5,226 bases of DNA from ANME-2 cluster archaeon (lineage in GTDB: Archaea; Halobacteriota; Methanosarcinia; Methanosarcinales; Methanocomedenaceae), in contig JAMJFQ010000077.1 of NCBI GenBank assembly GCA_023544605.1, forward strand, positions 2,118-7,343. The letters run 5' to 3'. Shown here piece by piece: positions 1 to 5,226 of the stretch (position 1 is its first letter; the number at the start of each line of letters is the position of its first letter). The notes below the pieces were generated by a model. The model was not told where the DNA came from, did no database searches, and saw only the letters and a program-made list of their open reading frames with translations. Position numbers and translations under genes: made by a program.

Positions 1-38
1 ATTGCAGCCATGTAATTGCAGCCATTTGACGGCTGCAA
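1..38. repeat. 11-bp direct repeat plus stem-loop after the IscA-family gene
   Basis: ATTGCAGCCAT occurs twice (1-11 and 15-25) with a 3-bp gap. The second copy also forms the left arm of a perfect 8-bp inverted repeat, TTGCAGCC (16-23) and GGCTGCAA (31-38), with a 7-base loop. On the minus strand this hairpin starts 13 bases after the stop codon of the iron-sulfur carrier gene. It could act as a transcript 3' end or stabiliser, but no clear oligo-U tract follows within the window. A GGAG-like stretch just after the stop also leaves open a further minus-strand gene starting near the window edge. The function is unassigned. Confidence 0.4.
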
Positions 39-51
39 ATAATACTTCTCC

Positions 52-366
52 TCAGCAGGAGCAGCCTGAACCACACTTGGGTGCGTTGGGATTATTAATT
101 ACGAAACCTTTGCCTCGCTCGTTATCTACAAAATCTACCTCAGCACCGTCCAGTGATTCATGGACATCTGATGTCATGAGCAACCTTACACCATTGCTGG
201 TCGTTTCCAGGTCGTCCTCTTTCTTTGTATCATCCAGGGTCAATCCATAACTGAGACCGCTGCATCCCATACCTGCTACAAAAATGCGCAGTGCATGGTC
301 CTGTTTATTTTCCTGTTCCAGGAGATTTTTCAGTTCTCCTGCTGCTAATTCTGTTACTTCAACCAT
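52..366 (-). CDS. A-type iron-sulfur cluster carrier (IscA/HesB/ErpA family)
   Basis: This 104-residue protein is a cytosolic scaffold or carrier that passes Fe-S clusters to apo-proteins. Family features visible in the sequence are the GMGCSGLSYGL motif with Cys35, the central DDL and FVDNERGKGF segments, and NPNAPKCGSGCSC at the C terminus with Cys98, Cys102 and Cys104. Classical IscA has Cys35 plus a CGC pair near residues 99-101. Here the tail is spread as C-x3-C-x-C and ends on cysteine. The ATG at 364-366 is chosen over an upstream in-frame TTG at 409-411 because family homology begins at MVEVTELAAGEL and GTGAT, complementary to the archaeal 16S rRNA tail, lies just upstream. The gene follows the Cas4-like gene on the same strand, with 119 bp between them and its own promoter-like sequence. 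Its client is unknown. CfbC and CfbD encoded nearby are Fe-S proteins and are plausible recipients, but this is inference. Confidence 0.9.
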   Translation of the reverse strand: MVEVTELAAGELKNLLEQENKQDHALRIFVAGMGCSGLSYGLTLDDTKKEDDLETTSNGVRLLMTSDVHESLDGAEVDFVDNERGKGFVINNPNAPKCGSGCSC

Positions 367-402
367 TGTATCACATATTTGATTTGGATTTGTTCGGTAT
401 CC

Positions 403-420
403 TACGAACAATAGTTCGTA
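403..420. promoter_or_regulatory. Perfect palindrome, candidate operator of the IscA-family gene
   Basis: TACGAAC (403-409), AATA, GTTCGTA (414-420) is a perfect 7-bp inverted repeat with a 4-bp spacer. A third half-site, GTTCGGTA (392-399), lies beside it and forms an overlapping imperfect palindrome with the left arm. The element is 37-54 bases upstream of the ATG of the iron-sulfur carrier gene. On the minus strand it lies about 25 bases after a TATA-like TATTTATGT (427-435), so it covers the expected transcription start. That position fits a repressor site. The regulator is unknown; an iron or Fe-S sensing factor would make sense but cannot be shown here. Confidence 0.45.
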
Positions 421-426
421 TTTTTT

Positions 427-435
427 ACATAAATA
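427..435 (-). promoter_or_regulatory. TATA-like element for the IscA-family gene
   Basis: Read on the minus strand, this is TATTTATGT, about 61-69 bases upstream of the chosen start codon. Archaeal transcription normally starts about 25 bases after the TATA centre, which would be close to position 406, giving a leader of roughly 40 nt. A second AT-rich candidate (minus-strand TTAAATAT within about 460-475) would start transcription further upstream. The call rests on composition and position only. Confidence 0.35.
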
Positions 436-485
436 CCTTACGGTTCATAACTGGACTTTACCATATTTAATATTACCCTTTTTCG

Positions 486-1280
486 TTAAAAGAACCGGGA
501 TGCCAGGGTTTGTGTAACCTGACAGTGTTCAATATGCTCACAGTATTCGCAGGGTGCCTCCCCTGGTTTATCCGGCAGTCTGCCATCTCTTATCTTCCTG
601 ACCCTACCCCCAAGGGTTAGCACCTTTCGCCTATCTGCACGCTGTACAGGCACTTCGCGTACAATGCCATATCTGGCATATTCCACAACACCTTTCTCAA
701 CCGTACAGTCATACTTATCTTCCAGCAAGATGGACAGGGCAGTAAGCCTTACCCGGTCATTTTTCCAAACGCCGTTTTGAGGAGCTTGCCCGGTGCGAAT
801 TACGGATGGGGTAACAGCGCCGTCAAGCATTGAAAGCCGATCTGGACTGCCTGAGATGCGCAGTTTTTCTGAATAGAACAAAGGTTCAACCTCCATCGGA
901 GTGAAAATATCCAACAACCTTTCAACTCCCAGTGACTGCATGGAGGCCTTAATACCCTTCATGATCTCATGAAGCTGTGAGTGTACCTGCGCTGTGGCCT
1001 GGGAAATTATTTCTGGGTCGGTGTCTGCAAGCTCGTCTCTGTATATAATAGTGATCTGGTGAGCAGACATATCCAACAATGACTGTAACGTCGGGACCAT
1101 GTCTTCAGATTCAACTACCTCTGCATAGCCCTGGGCCATTTCCTTTATGATAAGGGCTGCTACATAGGAGGGGGTGACAGGCCTGGTTTGGTTATGCCCC
1201 TGCTCCTGGTATCCATAATAGACCATGCGGGGACATTTTAAATAATTCGTAATATCCGATACTCTAACGTAATCTTCCAT
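486..1280 (-). CDS. Cas4/Dna2-like PD-(D/E)XK-fold Fe-S protein, nuclease motif apparently degraded
   Basis: This 264-residue protein resembles the archaeal Cas4/DUF83-type family. It starts with the Cas4-like YLKCPRMVYYGY (Cys16) and ends with APCEYCEHIEHC (Cys244, Cys247, Cys253). These four cysteines match the Cas4/AddB-type arrangement, in which one N-terminal and three C-terminal cysteines bind a [4Fe-4S] cluster. The core carries ISGSPDRLS with Asp147, the conserved GxxD aspartate. The following strand, where an active nuclease has ExK, reads SVIRTGQAP (159-167), so neither the Glu nor the Lys is in place. NDRVRLTALSILLE (174-187) corresponds to the usual helix after the active site, and VVEYARYGIVREVPV (198-212) to the strands before the cysteine cluster. 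I recall similar IRTG-type Cas4-like proteins in other euryarchaea, so this may be a subfamily trait rather than decay of this copy. No cas1, cas2 or CRISPR repeats are visible, so a CRISPR role is unsupported. The gene is divergent from cfbA. The ATG at 1278-1280 gives the complete N-terminal motif. Confidence 0.8.
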   Translation of the reverse strand: MEDYVRVSDITNYLKCPRMVYYGYQEQGHNQTRPVTPSYVAALIIKEMAQGYAEVVESEDMVPTLQSLLDMSAHQITIIYRDELADTDPEIISQATAQVHSQLHEIMKGIKASMQSLGVERLLDIFTPMEVEPLFYSEKLRISGSPDRLSMLDGAVTPSVIRTGQAPQNGVWKNDRVRLTALSILLEDKYDCTVEKGVVEYARYGIVREVPVQRADRRKVLTLGGRVRKIRDGRLPDKPGEAPCEYCEHIEHCQVTQTLASRFF

Positions 1281-1329
1281 ATTCCCTACCCTTTGGAACT
1301 ACCTGATATGAATTGTTAAACATTGTCTA

Positions 1330-1347
1330 ATAATATTTTAATATTAT
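1330..1347. promoter_or_regulatory. AT-rich palindrome, likely promoter of the Cas4-like gene
   Basis: ATAATATT (1330-1337), TT, AATATTAT (1340-1347) is a perfect 8-bp inverted repeat made only of A and T. On the minus strand it contains TATA-like sequence 50-67 bases upstream of the Cas4-like gene's ATG, predicting a start near 1310 and a leader of about 30 nt. The symmetry may simply reflect an AT-rich TATA region, though a protein-binding site is possible. Confidence 0.35.
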
Positions 1348-1401
1348 CATTTTTTCATGCAAACTATTATATTCAATCAGACATTAGAATAGAGAATTGC
1401 C

Positions 1402-1431
1402 AGTAATACTTTTGATAATAATCGTATTACT
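1402..1431. promoter_or_regulatory. Candidate NikR-type nickel operator upstream of cfbA
   Basis: AGTAATAC (1402-1409) and GTATTACT (1424-1431) form a perfect 8-bp inverted repeat separated by 14 bp. The half-site centres are 22 bp apart, two helical turns, as in the known NikR operator GTATGA-N16-TCATAC. The GTnnTAC core and N14 spacing also resemble, from memory, the GTGTTAC-N13/14-GTAACAC type reported for Geobacter NikR. The right arm abuts a TATA-like ATATAAAA (1433-1440), so a bound protein would block the cfbA promoter. Regulation of a nickel-cofactor pathway by nickel is biologically sensible. The identity of the binding protein is inference; the repeat is seen directly. Confidence 0.5.
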
Positions 1432-1432
1432 C

Positions 1433-1440
1433 ATATAAAA
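1433..1440 (+). promoter_or_regulatory. TATA-like element for the cfb operon
   Basis: ATATAAAA lies 25-32 bases before the cfbA ATG. Initiation about 25 bases after its centre would fall almost at the start codon and would remove the ribosome-binding site GAGGA (1455-1459). An overlapping alternative, ATAATAAT within the inverted repeat at about 1415-1422, would start near 1443 and keep that site. Both place the core promoter inside or next to the inverted repeat. Confidence 0.35.
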
Positions 1441-1464
1441 TTCAACCTTTTTACGAGGAATGAC

Positions 1465-1863
1465 ATGACAGAAAAGATCGGAATACTGGCGTTGGGACAT
1501 GGAAGCAAGCTCCCTTACAATAAAGAAGTGGTAACAGGTGTTGCAAACCTCATTGCTGAGAAATATGAAAATGCAGTTGTAAGGACCGGGTTCATGAACA
1601 TGAACAACCCCACCATGGATGAGGGACTGAAAGCCTTCGAGGGGACCGGGGTATCCACTATCATAGCAGTACCCATATTCCTGGCACACGGTGTACATAC
1701 CACACAGGACATCCCCCAGATACTGGGTATCAGCCGGGAGGACCGCAAGACCACTATCCTGCTCAACGGCAATGATGTTACCCTGGTGTATGCTGAACCC
1801 CTGGGTGCCGACCCGCTGGTTGCAGACCTGGCATACAAGAGGGCACTCGAAGCACTGGAATAA
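1465..1863 (+). CDS. cfbA: Sirohydrochlorin nickelochelatase CfbA (CbiX-small family)
   Basis: This enzyme inserts Ni2+ into sirohydrochlorin in the cytoplasm, the first committed step of F430 synthesis; family members can also insert Co2+. The 132-residue length matches the short archaeal CbiX-S form, which works as a homodimer, rather than the two-domain bacterial chelatases. Diagnostic segments are ILALGHGSKLPYNK with His12, RTGFMNMNNPTMDEGL (40-55), and VPIFLAHGVHTTQDIP with His75 and His78. In CbiX-S proteins two histidines at the first and second of these places bind the metal and help catalysis. No histidine-rich loop is present. The ATG at 1465 is preceded by GAGGA at 1455-1459 with 5-base spacing. 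It is the first gene of the operon, 5 bp before cfbE, and lies just after the candidate nickel operator. Since cfbE, cfbD and cfbC follow, nickel insertion for F430 is favoured over cobalt insertion for cobalamin. Confidence 0.95.
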   Translation: MTEKIGILALGHGSKLPYNKEVVTGVANLIAEKYENAVVRTGFMNMNNPTMDEGLKAFEGTGVSTIIAVPIFLAHGVHTTQDIPQILGISREDRKTTILLNGNDVTLVYAEPLGADPLVADLAYKRALEALE

Positions 1864-1868
1864 AAACC

Positions 1869-3224
1869 ATGCTGTTCGATGACAAAGATGTCACCGTGCT
1901 GGATTTGACCCACGGCGGCATTCCCCTGGTACGGCACATCGCAAAAAGAGCTCGCAGTGTTACGGCTGTTGATGTATACGGCACTATTGCTGACGATGTA
2001 CTGGCCGGGCTCGAACGCTCTGGTATCACTATTGCCAGGGAAGCGGATAATATTACTGAAATTATTACAAAGCACAATACTGACCTGATAGTGGCACCGG
2101 TACATCTTGATCCGTCCCACATTCCCGGTGCCGGTGAGCATACCGTTATTACCCACCACCAGGCAGTAGGGGAACTGCTATCAGATCTCAACGGTAAAGC
2201 CCGCATCGTTGAAATAACAGGGACCGGTGCCAAGACCAGTACCGCAACTCTGCTGGCAGATATGGCATCGCGCAGCTTATCAGTGGTCTCCCACACCAGC
2301 CGGGGAGTGGAACACTGGGTAAAAGGTGTGCCAACAAAGTTGCATCAAGGTCTTAGTATAGCACCGGGCAGTATACTTGAAGCACTGGAATACAGCACCG
2401 GCATTGAAGCCGACCTGTACATCTTCGAAGTATCTCTGGGAGGTACAGGGGCGGTAGATGTGGGTATCATTACCAGTCTGGACAACGAGTACACCATAGC
2501 AAATGGCAGCGGTACTTCGACTGCTGCCAAGCTGCAGATGGTAGACTATGCAAGACCGGGCAGCACCCTGCTGGTAAATGCATCAACAGGTCTCTTCAGC
2601 CCCCCAAAAGGAGTAGATATCGTTTCTTTCAGTGATACCTCAAAGGCAGATGTGTTCCTGGAGCGCTCTTCCACCGGCATCTGGAGTGTTCATTTTGAAA
2701 ACAGCGGCCAAACAATCAGGTTCACTCCCAATTCAGGCTACGACACCAAAAGCTATTCCACAGCCATTGTGTGTGCAGTTGCAGCTGCCAGTATTCTGGC
2801 AGTTGAACCTGCAAAGATAGAATCCGCACTCCTGGATTTCCAGGGAGTGCACGGCAGGATGCGGGTGGTGGAGTGGGCAGGCCGCGCTATGGTGGATAAT
2901 TCGAACTCTGGCATGAATATCAGGTCGGTACGGCAGGCTCTGGACTATTCGAATAACCTGGCTTCCAGCTATAGCCGCAGGGTGCTTATCCTCGGCGAGG
3001 AGGCTCAGCAGGTCTGCGAAGGGCTTGACCCCACAGATGCCGGTACTTTTGTTTACGAAAGAGGAGACGAACTTGATACTATAATACTGGTAGGCGAGCG
3101 TATGCACTCCATCCATGGTGAGAACATCCATACCGCCGACAGCCTGAACAGTGCCATCGAGATGGCTGAATCATTGACAAACGAAGATGATATAATAATT
3201 TCATGTGTAAAATGCTTTAGATGA
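1869..3224 (+). CDS. cfbE: Coenzyme F430 synthase CfbE (Mur-ligase-like)
   Basis: CfbE makes the last step of F430 synthesis. It activates the propionate-derived carboxylate of 15,17(3)-seco-F430-17(3)-acid with ATP, so that the six-membered carbocyclic ring F closes. The 451-residue protein shows Mur-ligase order: an N-terminal domain (about 1-110) with a Rossmann-like start VLDLTHGGIPL; a P-loop EITGTGAKTSTATLLADM (115-132); FEVSLGG with Glu187, in the place of the Mg-binding glutamate of Mur enzymes; AAKLQMVDYA with Lys221, near where Mur enzymes carry a carbamylated lysine; and the linker FQGVHGRMRVVE (324-335), followed by VDNSNSGMN (342-350) in place of the Mur DNAHNP-type motif. The C-terminal domain runs to the end and closes with CVKC (Cys446, Cys449). 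The P-loop reads GTGAKTS instead of the common GTNGKTT. The gene starts 5 bp after cfbA with only a weak GGA at 1857-1859, suggesting translational coupling. Peptidoglycan or pseudomurein ligase activity is unlikely given the neighbours. Confidence 0.93.
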   Translation: MLFDDKDVTVLDLTHGGIPLVRHIAKRARSVTAVDVYGTIADDVLAGLERSGITIAREADNITEIITKHNTDLIVAPVHLDPSHIPGAGEHTVITHHQAVGELLSDLNGKARIVEITGTGAKTSTATLLADMASRSLSVVSHTSRGVEHWVKGVPTKLHQGLSIAPGSILEALEYSTGIEADLYIFEVSLGGTGAVDVGIITSLDNEYTIANGSGTSTAAKLQMVDYARPGSTLLVNASTGLFSPPKGVDIVSFSDTSKADVFLERSSTGIWSVHFENSGQTIRFTPNSGYDTKSYSTAIVCAVAAASILAVEPAKIESALLDFQGVHGRMRVVEWAGRAMVDNSNSGMNIRSVRQALDYSNNLASSYSRRVLILGEEAQQVCEGLDPTDAGTFVYERGDELDTIILVGERMHSIHGENIHTADSLNSAIEMAESLTNEDDIIISCVKCFR

Positions 3225-3237
3225 AGAGGAAATACCA

Positions 3238-4368
3238 ATGACCCCTGTACCCTTAACCAAAGAACCAACCATTCTGCACCCCAGACCCAGTTCCATCGTG
3301 GCAGCCCTGTACACCCTCCGCGACCTGGATGTGGACGTGGTTATATTGCACGGCCCGCCCGGATGCAGTTTCAAGCATGCCAGACTCCTGGAAGAGGATG
3401 GGCTGCGGGTGGTGACCACTGCTCTTGACGAGTCCGGTTTCGTGTTCGGAGGAAATGAACAACTGGTTGACCTGCTAAGGCGGGTCATAGAAATGTTCAA
3501 CCCGAAACGGATAGGCATTGTAGGAACCTGTGCCAGCATGATAATAGGTGAAGAACTGCATGAGGCAGTGCTTGAGGTAAATCCGGATGTCCCTGTCATC
3601 GAGGTAGAAGTACATGCAGGGTACCCCAATAACACGAAAGGTGTTATTATTACCCTGGAATCTGCACTTTCCGCCGGAATACTCAGCGAGGAGGAGTTCC
3701 AGCGCCAGAAAGTACTGCTGCAAGAGGCTACTGAGGTCGAGAAACGGCATGGAGCTGCCAGTAAAGCTTACCTGGAACCCAGCCGGGGCGATACGAAATA
3801 CACAGTCGCCAAACGTATCATCCAGCTTCTCAAGGAAGGCAAGAGGGGCATCATCATCCTGAATGCAAAAAAGGAGACGGGATACATGTTCGCTGATATC
3901 ATGGTTGCGGTGAACCAGGTGGTCCGTGAACTGGGTTCATTGTCCGAAATAATCAATATGGCGAACCTGGACGAGAACCTGGGTCTGGAAAGGGTAAGGA
4001 GCCATGCCCGCAATATCAACCGTGACCTCCGGGACATGGGTGTGGAAGTGCACGAGATAATAGGCGGACTGGATGAATACCCGGTGGTCGGTGAGACCGT
4101 GAACCGACTGCTTGCCCGGAAATATCCTGATTTCGATTTTGCAATGATCATGGGAGTGCCACATGCTATTCCCATGGACAACATGCGGGGTATGGAGGTC
4201 ATATCTGTGACCAATGGGCCCAGGCAGGTACTGCCGCTCAAGGAAATGGGGCATGAATTTGTAGTGGTGGAGATCGACCTTCATCCCAAGACCCTGGGCG
4301 TTACTCAAATCGTGGAATCCGAATTCGGTGCTACCCTGCGCCAGCTGGTAGAGGAGGAGAAAGAGTGA
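3238..4368 (+). CDS. cfbD: Ni-sirohydrochlorin a,c-diamide reductive cyclase subunit CfbD (NifD-like)
   Basis: CfbD is the catalytic half of the nitrogenase-like CfbCD complex. It binds Ni-sirohydrochlorin a,c-diamide, receives electrons from CfbC, and yields seco-F430 with six-electron reduction and lactam ring formation. The 376-residue protein belongs to the oxidoreductase/nitrogenase component 1 group. The cluster-binding N-terminal part has ILHGPPGCSFKHARLL (Cys43) and IGIVGTCASMIIGEEL (Cys98), equivalent to the paired cysteines of NifD/ChlN proteins. VIEVEVHAGYPNNTKGV (120-136) is a conserved family segment. The C-terminal half has the Rossmann-like strands expected, for example GIIILNAKK and FAMIMGVPHAIP. 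Only two cysteines occur in the whole chain, which fits a homodimer in which each subunit gives two ligands to a shared [4Fe-4S] cluster (inference). The ATG at 3238 has GAGGA at 3226-3230, and the gene begins 13 bp after cfbE. Its stop overlaps the start of cfbC. Confidence 0.95.
   Translation: MTPVPLTKEPTILHPRPSSIVAALYTLRDLDVDVVILHGPPGCSFKHARLLEEDGLRVVTTALDESGFVFGGNEQLVDLLRRVIEMFNPKRIGIVGTCASMIIGEELHEAVLEVNPDVPVIEVEVHAGYPNNTKGVIITLESALSAGILSEEEFQRQKVLLQEATEVEKRHGAASKAYLEPSRGDTKYTVAKRIIQLLKEGKRGIIILNAKKETGYMFADIMVAVNQVVRELGSLSEIINMANLDENLGLERVRSHARNINRDLRDMGVEVHEIIGGLDEYPVVGETVNRLLARKYPDFDFAMIMGVPHAIPMDNMRGMEVISVTNGPRQVLPLKEMGHEFVVVEIDLHPKTLGVTQIVESEFGATLRQLVEEEKE
4353..4357 (+). promoter_or_regulatory. 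Ribosome-binding site fixing the GTG start of cfbC
   Basis: GGAGG lies inside the last codons of cfbD, 7 bases before a GTG at 4365-4367. It is the strongest Shine-Dalgarno match in the window and supports GTG as the true start. The GTG overlaps the cfbD TGA in a GTGA tetranucleotide, the usual arrangement for translational coupling of complex partners. Confidence 0.75.
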
Positions 4369-5150
4369 AACAGATAGCCATCTATGGAAAGGGTGGTATC
4401 GGTAAAAGCAGTACCGCGTCCAATGTAGCTGCTGCCTGTGCTGATGAAGGGTACAGGGTCACCATTATTGGCTGCGATCCTAAAAGCGATTCGTCCATCA
4501 CCTTGCTTGGTGGTCACCGTATACCCACGGTCATGGAACTGATGCAACAGGGTATGGAAATTACAGAGGATGAAGTGGTCTTTGAAGGGTACAAAGGGGT
4601 CAGGTGCGTGGAAGTGGGCGGACCTGAGCCGGGTATAGGCTGTGCAGGCCGCGGTATTATCGTGGCTATCAAGATGCTGCAAAAGATCTCCACGGTAATG
4701 CAGGATAGCGACCTTATCATCTACGATGTGCCCGGAGATATTGTATGCGGCGGGTTTGCGGCTCCCATTCGTAAAGGGCTGGTCAGCGAGACCTATGTCC
4801 TCACATCAGGCGAATACATGCCCCTGTATGCAGCCAACAACATCTGCAAAGGATTTGCCAGGCTGGGCAATCCACTCAGCGGTGTCATATGTAACAGTCG
4901 CAATGCAGAGAATGAAGAAGATATTGTCAGGGCCTTCGCTGATGAACTGGGCAGTGAACTGCTGGCTTTCATCCCAAAAGAGAACATTGTTCAGACCTGT
5001 GAGAGGGCAGGATATTCTGTTATCGAGAAGGATCCTAATAGTGACATCGCCGGGGTGTACCGCAGACTTGCCAGGGCCATCATTAAGCGGGATACGGCCT
5101 GTGAACCCGAACCACTGACTGATGAGCGGCTTCGGGAACTGACCGGCTAA
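4365..5150 (+). CDS. cfbC: Ni-sirohydrochlorin a,c-diamide reductive cyclase ATP-dependent reductase CfbC (NifH-like)
   Basis: CfbC is the Fe-protein partner of CfbD. It uses ATP binding and hydrolysis to drive electrons, one at a time, into the CfbD cluster. The 261-residue protein has all the NifH/BchL landmarks: the P-loop YGKGGIGKSSTASN (7-20), the IGCDPKSDSS segment with Asp38 (35-44), PEPGIGCAGRG with Cys93, and the switch II region DVPGDIVCGGFAAP with Cys128. Cys93 and Cys128 correspond to NifH Cys97 and Cys132, which hold one [4Fe-4S] cluster between the two subunits of a homodimer. Arg96 in GCAGRG matches the NifH arginine that is ADP-ribosylated in some diazotrophs. ICNSRN (175-180) is the nucleotide-base-binding region. 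The start is GTG, overlapping the cfbD stop by 4 bp, with GGAGG upstream. A true nitrogenase NifH is excluded by the immediate cfbD, cfbE and cfbA neighbours and the absence of nifD/nifK. Confidence 0.95.
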   Translation: MKQIAIYGKGGIGKSSTASNVAAACADEGYRVTIIGCDPKSDSSITLLGGHRIPTVMELMQQGMEITEDEVVFEGYKGVRCVEVGGPEPGIGCAGRGIIVAIKMLQKISTVMQDSDLIIYDVPGDIVCGGFAAPIRKGLVSETYVLTSGEYMPLYAANNICKGFARLGNPLSGVICNSRNAENEEDIVRAFADELGSELLAFIPKENIVQTCERAGYSVIEKDPNSDIAGVYRRLARAIIKRDTACEPEPLTDERLRELTG

Positions 5151-5226
5151 CACTTATCCCTTTTCAATACTTTTTTAATATATTGGAGTACATCGATATT
5201 GTGATTGACCATGATACAAGATATCT
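5151..5226. other. 3' flank of the cfb operon; no confident gene
   Basis: This stretch begins with a T-rich run (5161-5176), including TTTTTT at 5171-5176, which could help stop transcription after cfbC; there is no hairpin before it. TTTTTTAATATAT (5171-5183) could instead be a TATA element for a downstream plus-strand gene. An ATG at 5211, preceded by GTGAT at 5201-5205, is a possible start that runs off the edge. A minus-strand frame is also open from the edge to a TGA at about 5164-5166. The sequence is too short to choose, and cfbB is not recognisable here. Confidence 0.3.

Noticed and set aside
367..411. N-terminal extension of the iron-sulfur carrier from a TTG start
   Set aside because: The 15 extra residues are outside the family's conserved region and the TTG lies inside the palindrome. 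The downstream ATG has a better ribosome-binding site.
486..1280. CRISPR-Cas adaptation module because of the Cas4-like protein
   Set aside because: No cas1, cas2 or repeat-spacer array is visible, and the ExK motif is missing.
1465..1863. Cobalamin pathway cobaltochelatase (cbiX)
   Set aside because: The family is shared, but the operon partners are all F430 genes and no cobalamin genes are present in the window.
1515..2159. Long minus-strand open frame (214 codons) opposite cfbA and cfbE
   Set aside because: It is antisense to two well-supported genes, has no recognisable motif, and its composition follows from the codon bias of the genes on the other strand.
3768..4241. Minus-strand open frame (157 codons) opposite cfbD
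   Set aside because: It is very rich in Ser, Arg and Met, as expected from antisense reading of cfbD, and has no family features.
4365..5150. Nitrogenase (nifH) or chlorophyll reductase (bchL) locus
   Set aside because: The neighbours are a nickel chelatase, a Mur-like ligase and a two-cysteine NifD-like protein, which together define F430 synthesis.

Overview
The window is archaeal, from a methanogen or a methane-oxidising relative (ANME). It is built around a nearly complete coenzyme F430 gene cluster. F430 is the nickel tetrapyrrole of methyl-coenzyme M reductase, so the cluster is a strong marker for methane metabolism. The protein sequences and the archaeal-style TATA-like elements suggest the Methanosarcinales/ANME-2 neighbourhood, but that placement is inference.

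Layout. Positions 52-366 (minus) encode an A-type iron-sulfur carrier (IscA/HesB family). Positions 486-1280 (minus) encode a Cas4/Dna2-like PD-(D/E)XK-fold protein that keeps four putative Fe-S cysteines but appears to have lost the ExK nuclease motif. A 184-bp divergent intergenic region follows (1281-1464). From 1465 to 5150 (plus) four tightly packed genes run in the order cfbA, cfbE, cfbD, cfbC, with junctions of 5 bp, 13 bp and a 4-bp GTGA overlap. cfbB, the amidotransferase for the second step, is not in the window. The last 76 bases hold no confident gene.

How the genes work together. CfbA inserts Ni2+ into sirohydrochlorin. CfbB (elsewhere) amidates side chains a and c. The nitrogenase-like pair CfbC (NifH-like, ATP-driven electron donor) and CfbD (NifD/ChlN-like catalytic component) reduces the macrocycle by six electrons, with lactam ring formation, giving seco-F430. 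CfbE, a Mur-ligase homologue, closes the last carbocyclic ring using ATP. The IscA-family carrier nearby could supply clusters to CfbC/CfbD, but no direct link is visible.

The most interesting non-coding signal is a perfect 8-bp inverted repeat with a 14-bp spacer (1402-1431). It lies over the probable cfbA core promoter and has the 22-bp half-site spacing typical of the nickel repressor NikR. This suggests that the F430 operon is nickel-regulated. A second perfect palindrome (403-420), with a third half-site beside it, lies over the predicted transcription start of the IscA-family gene.
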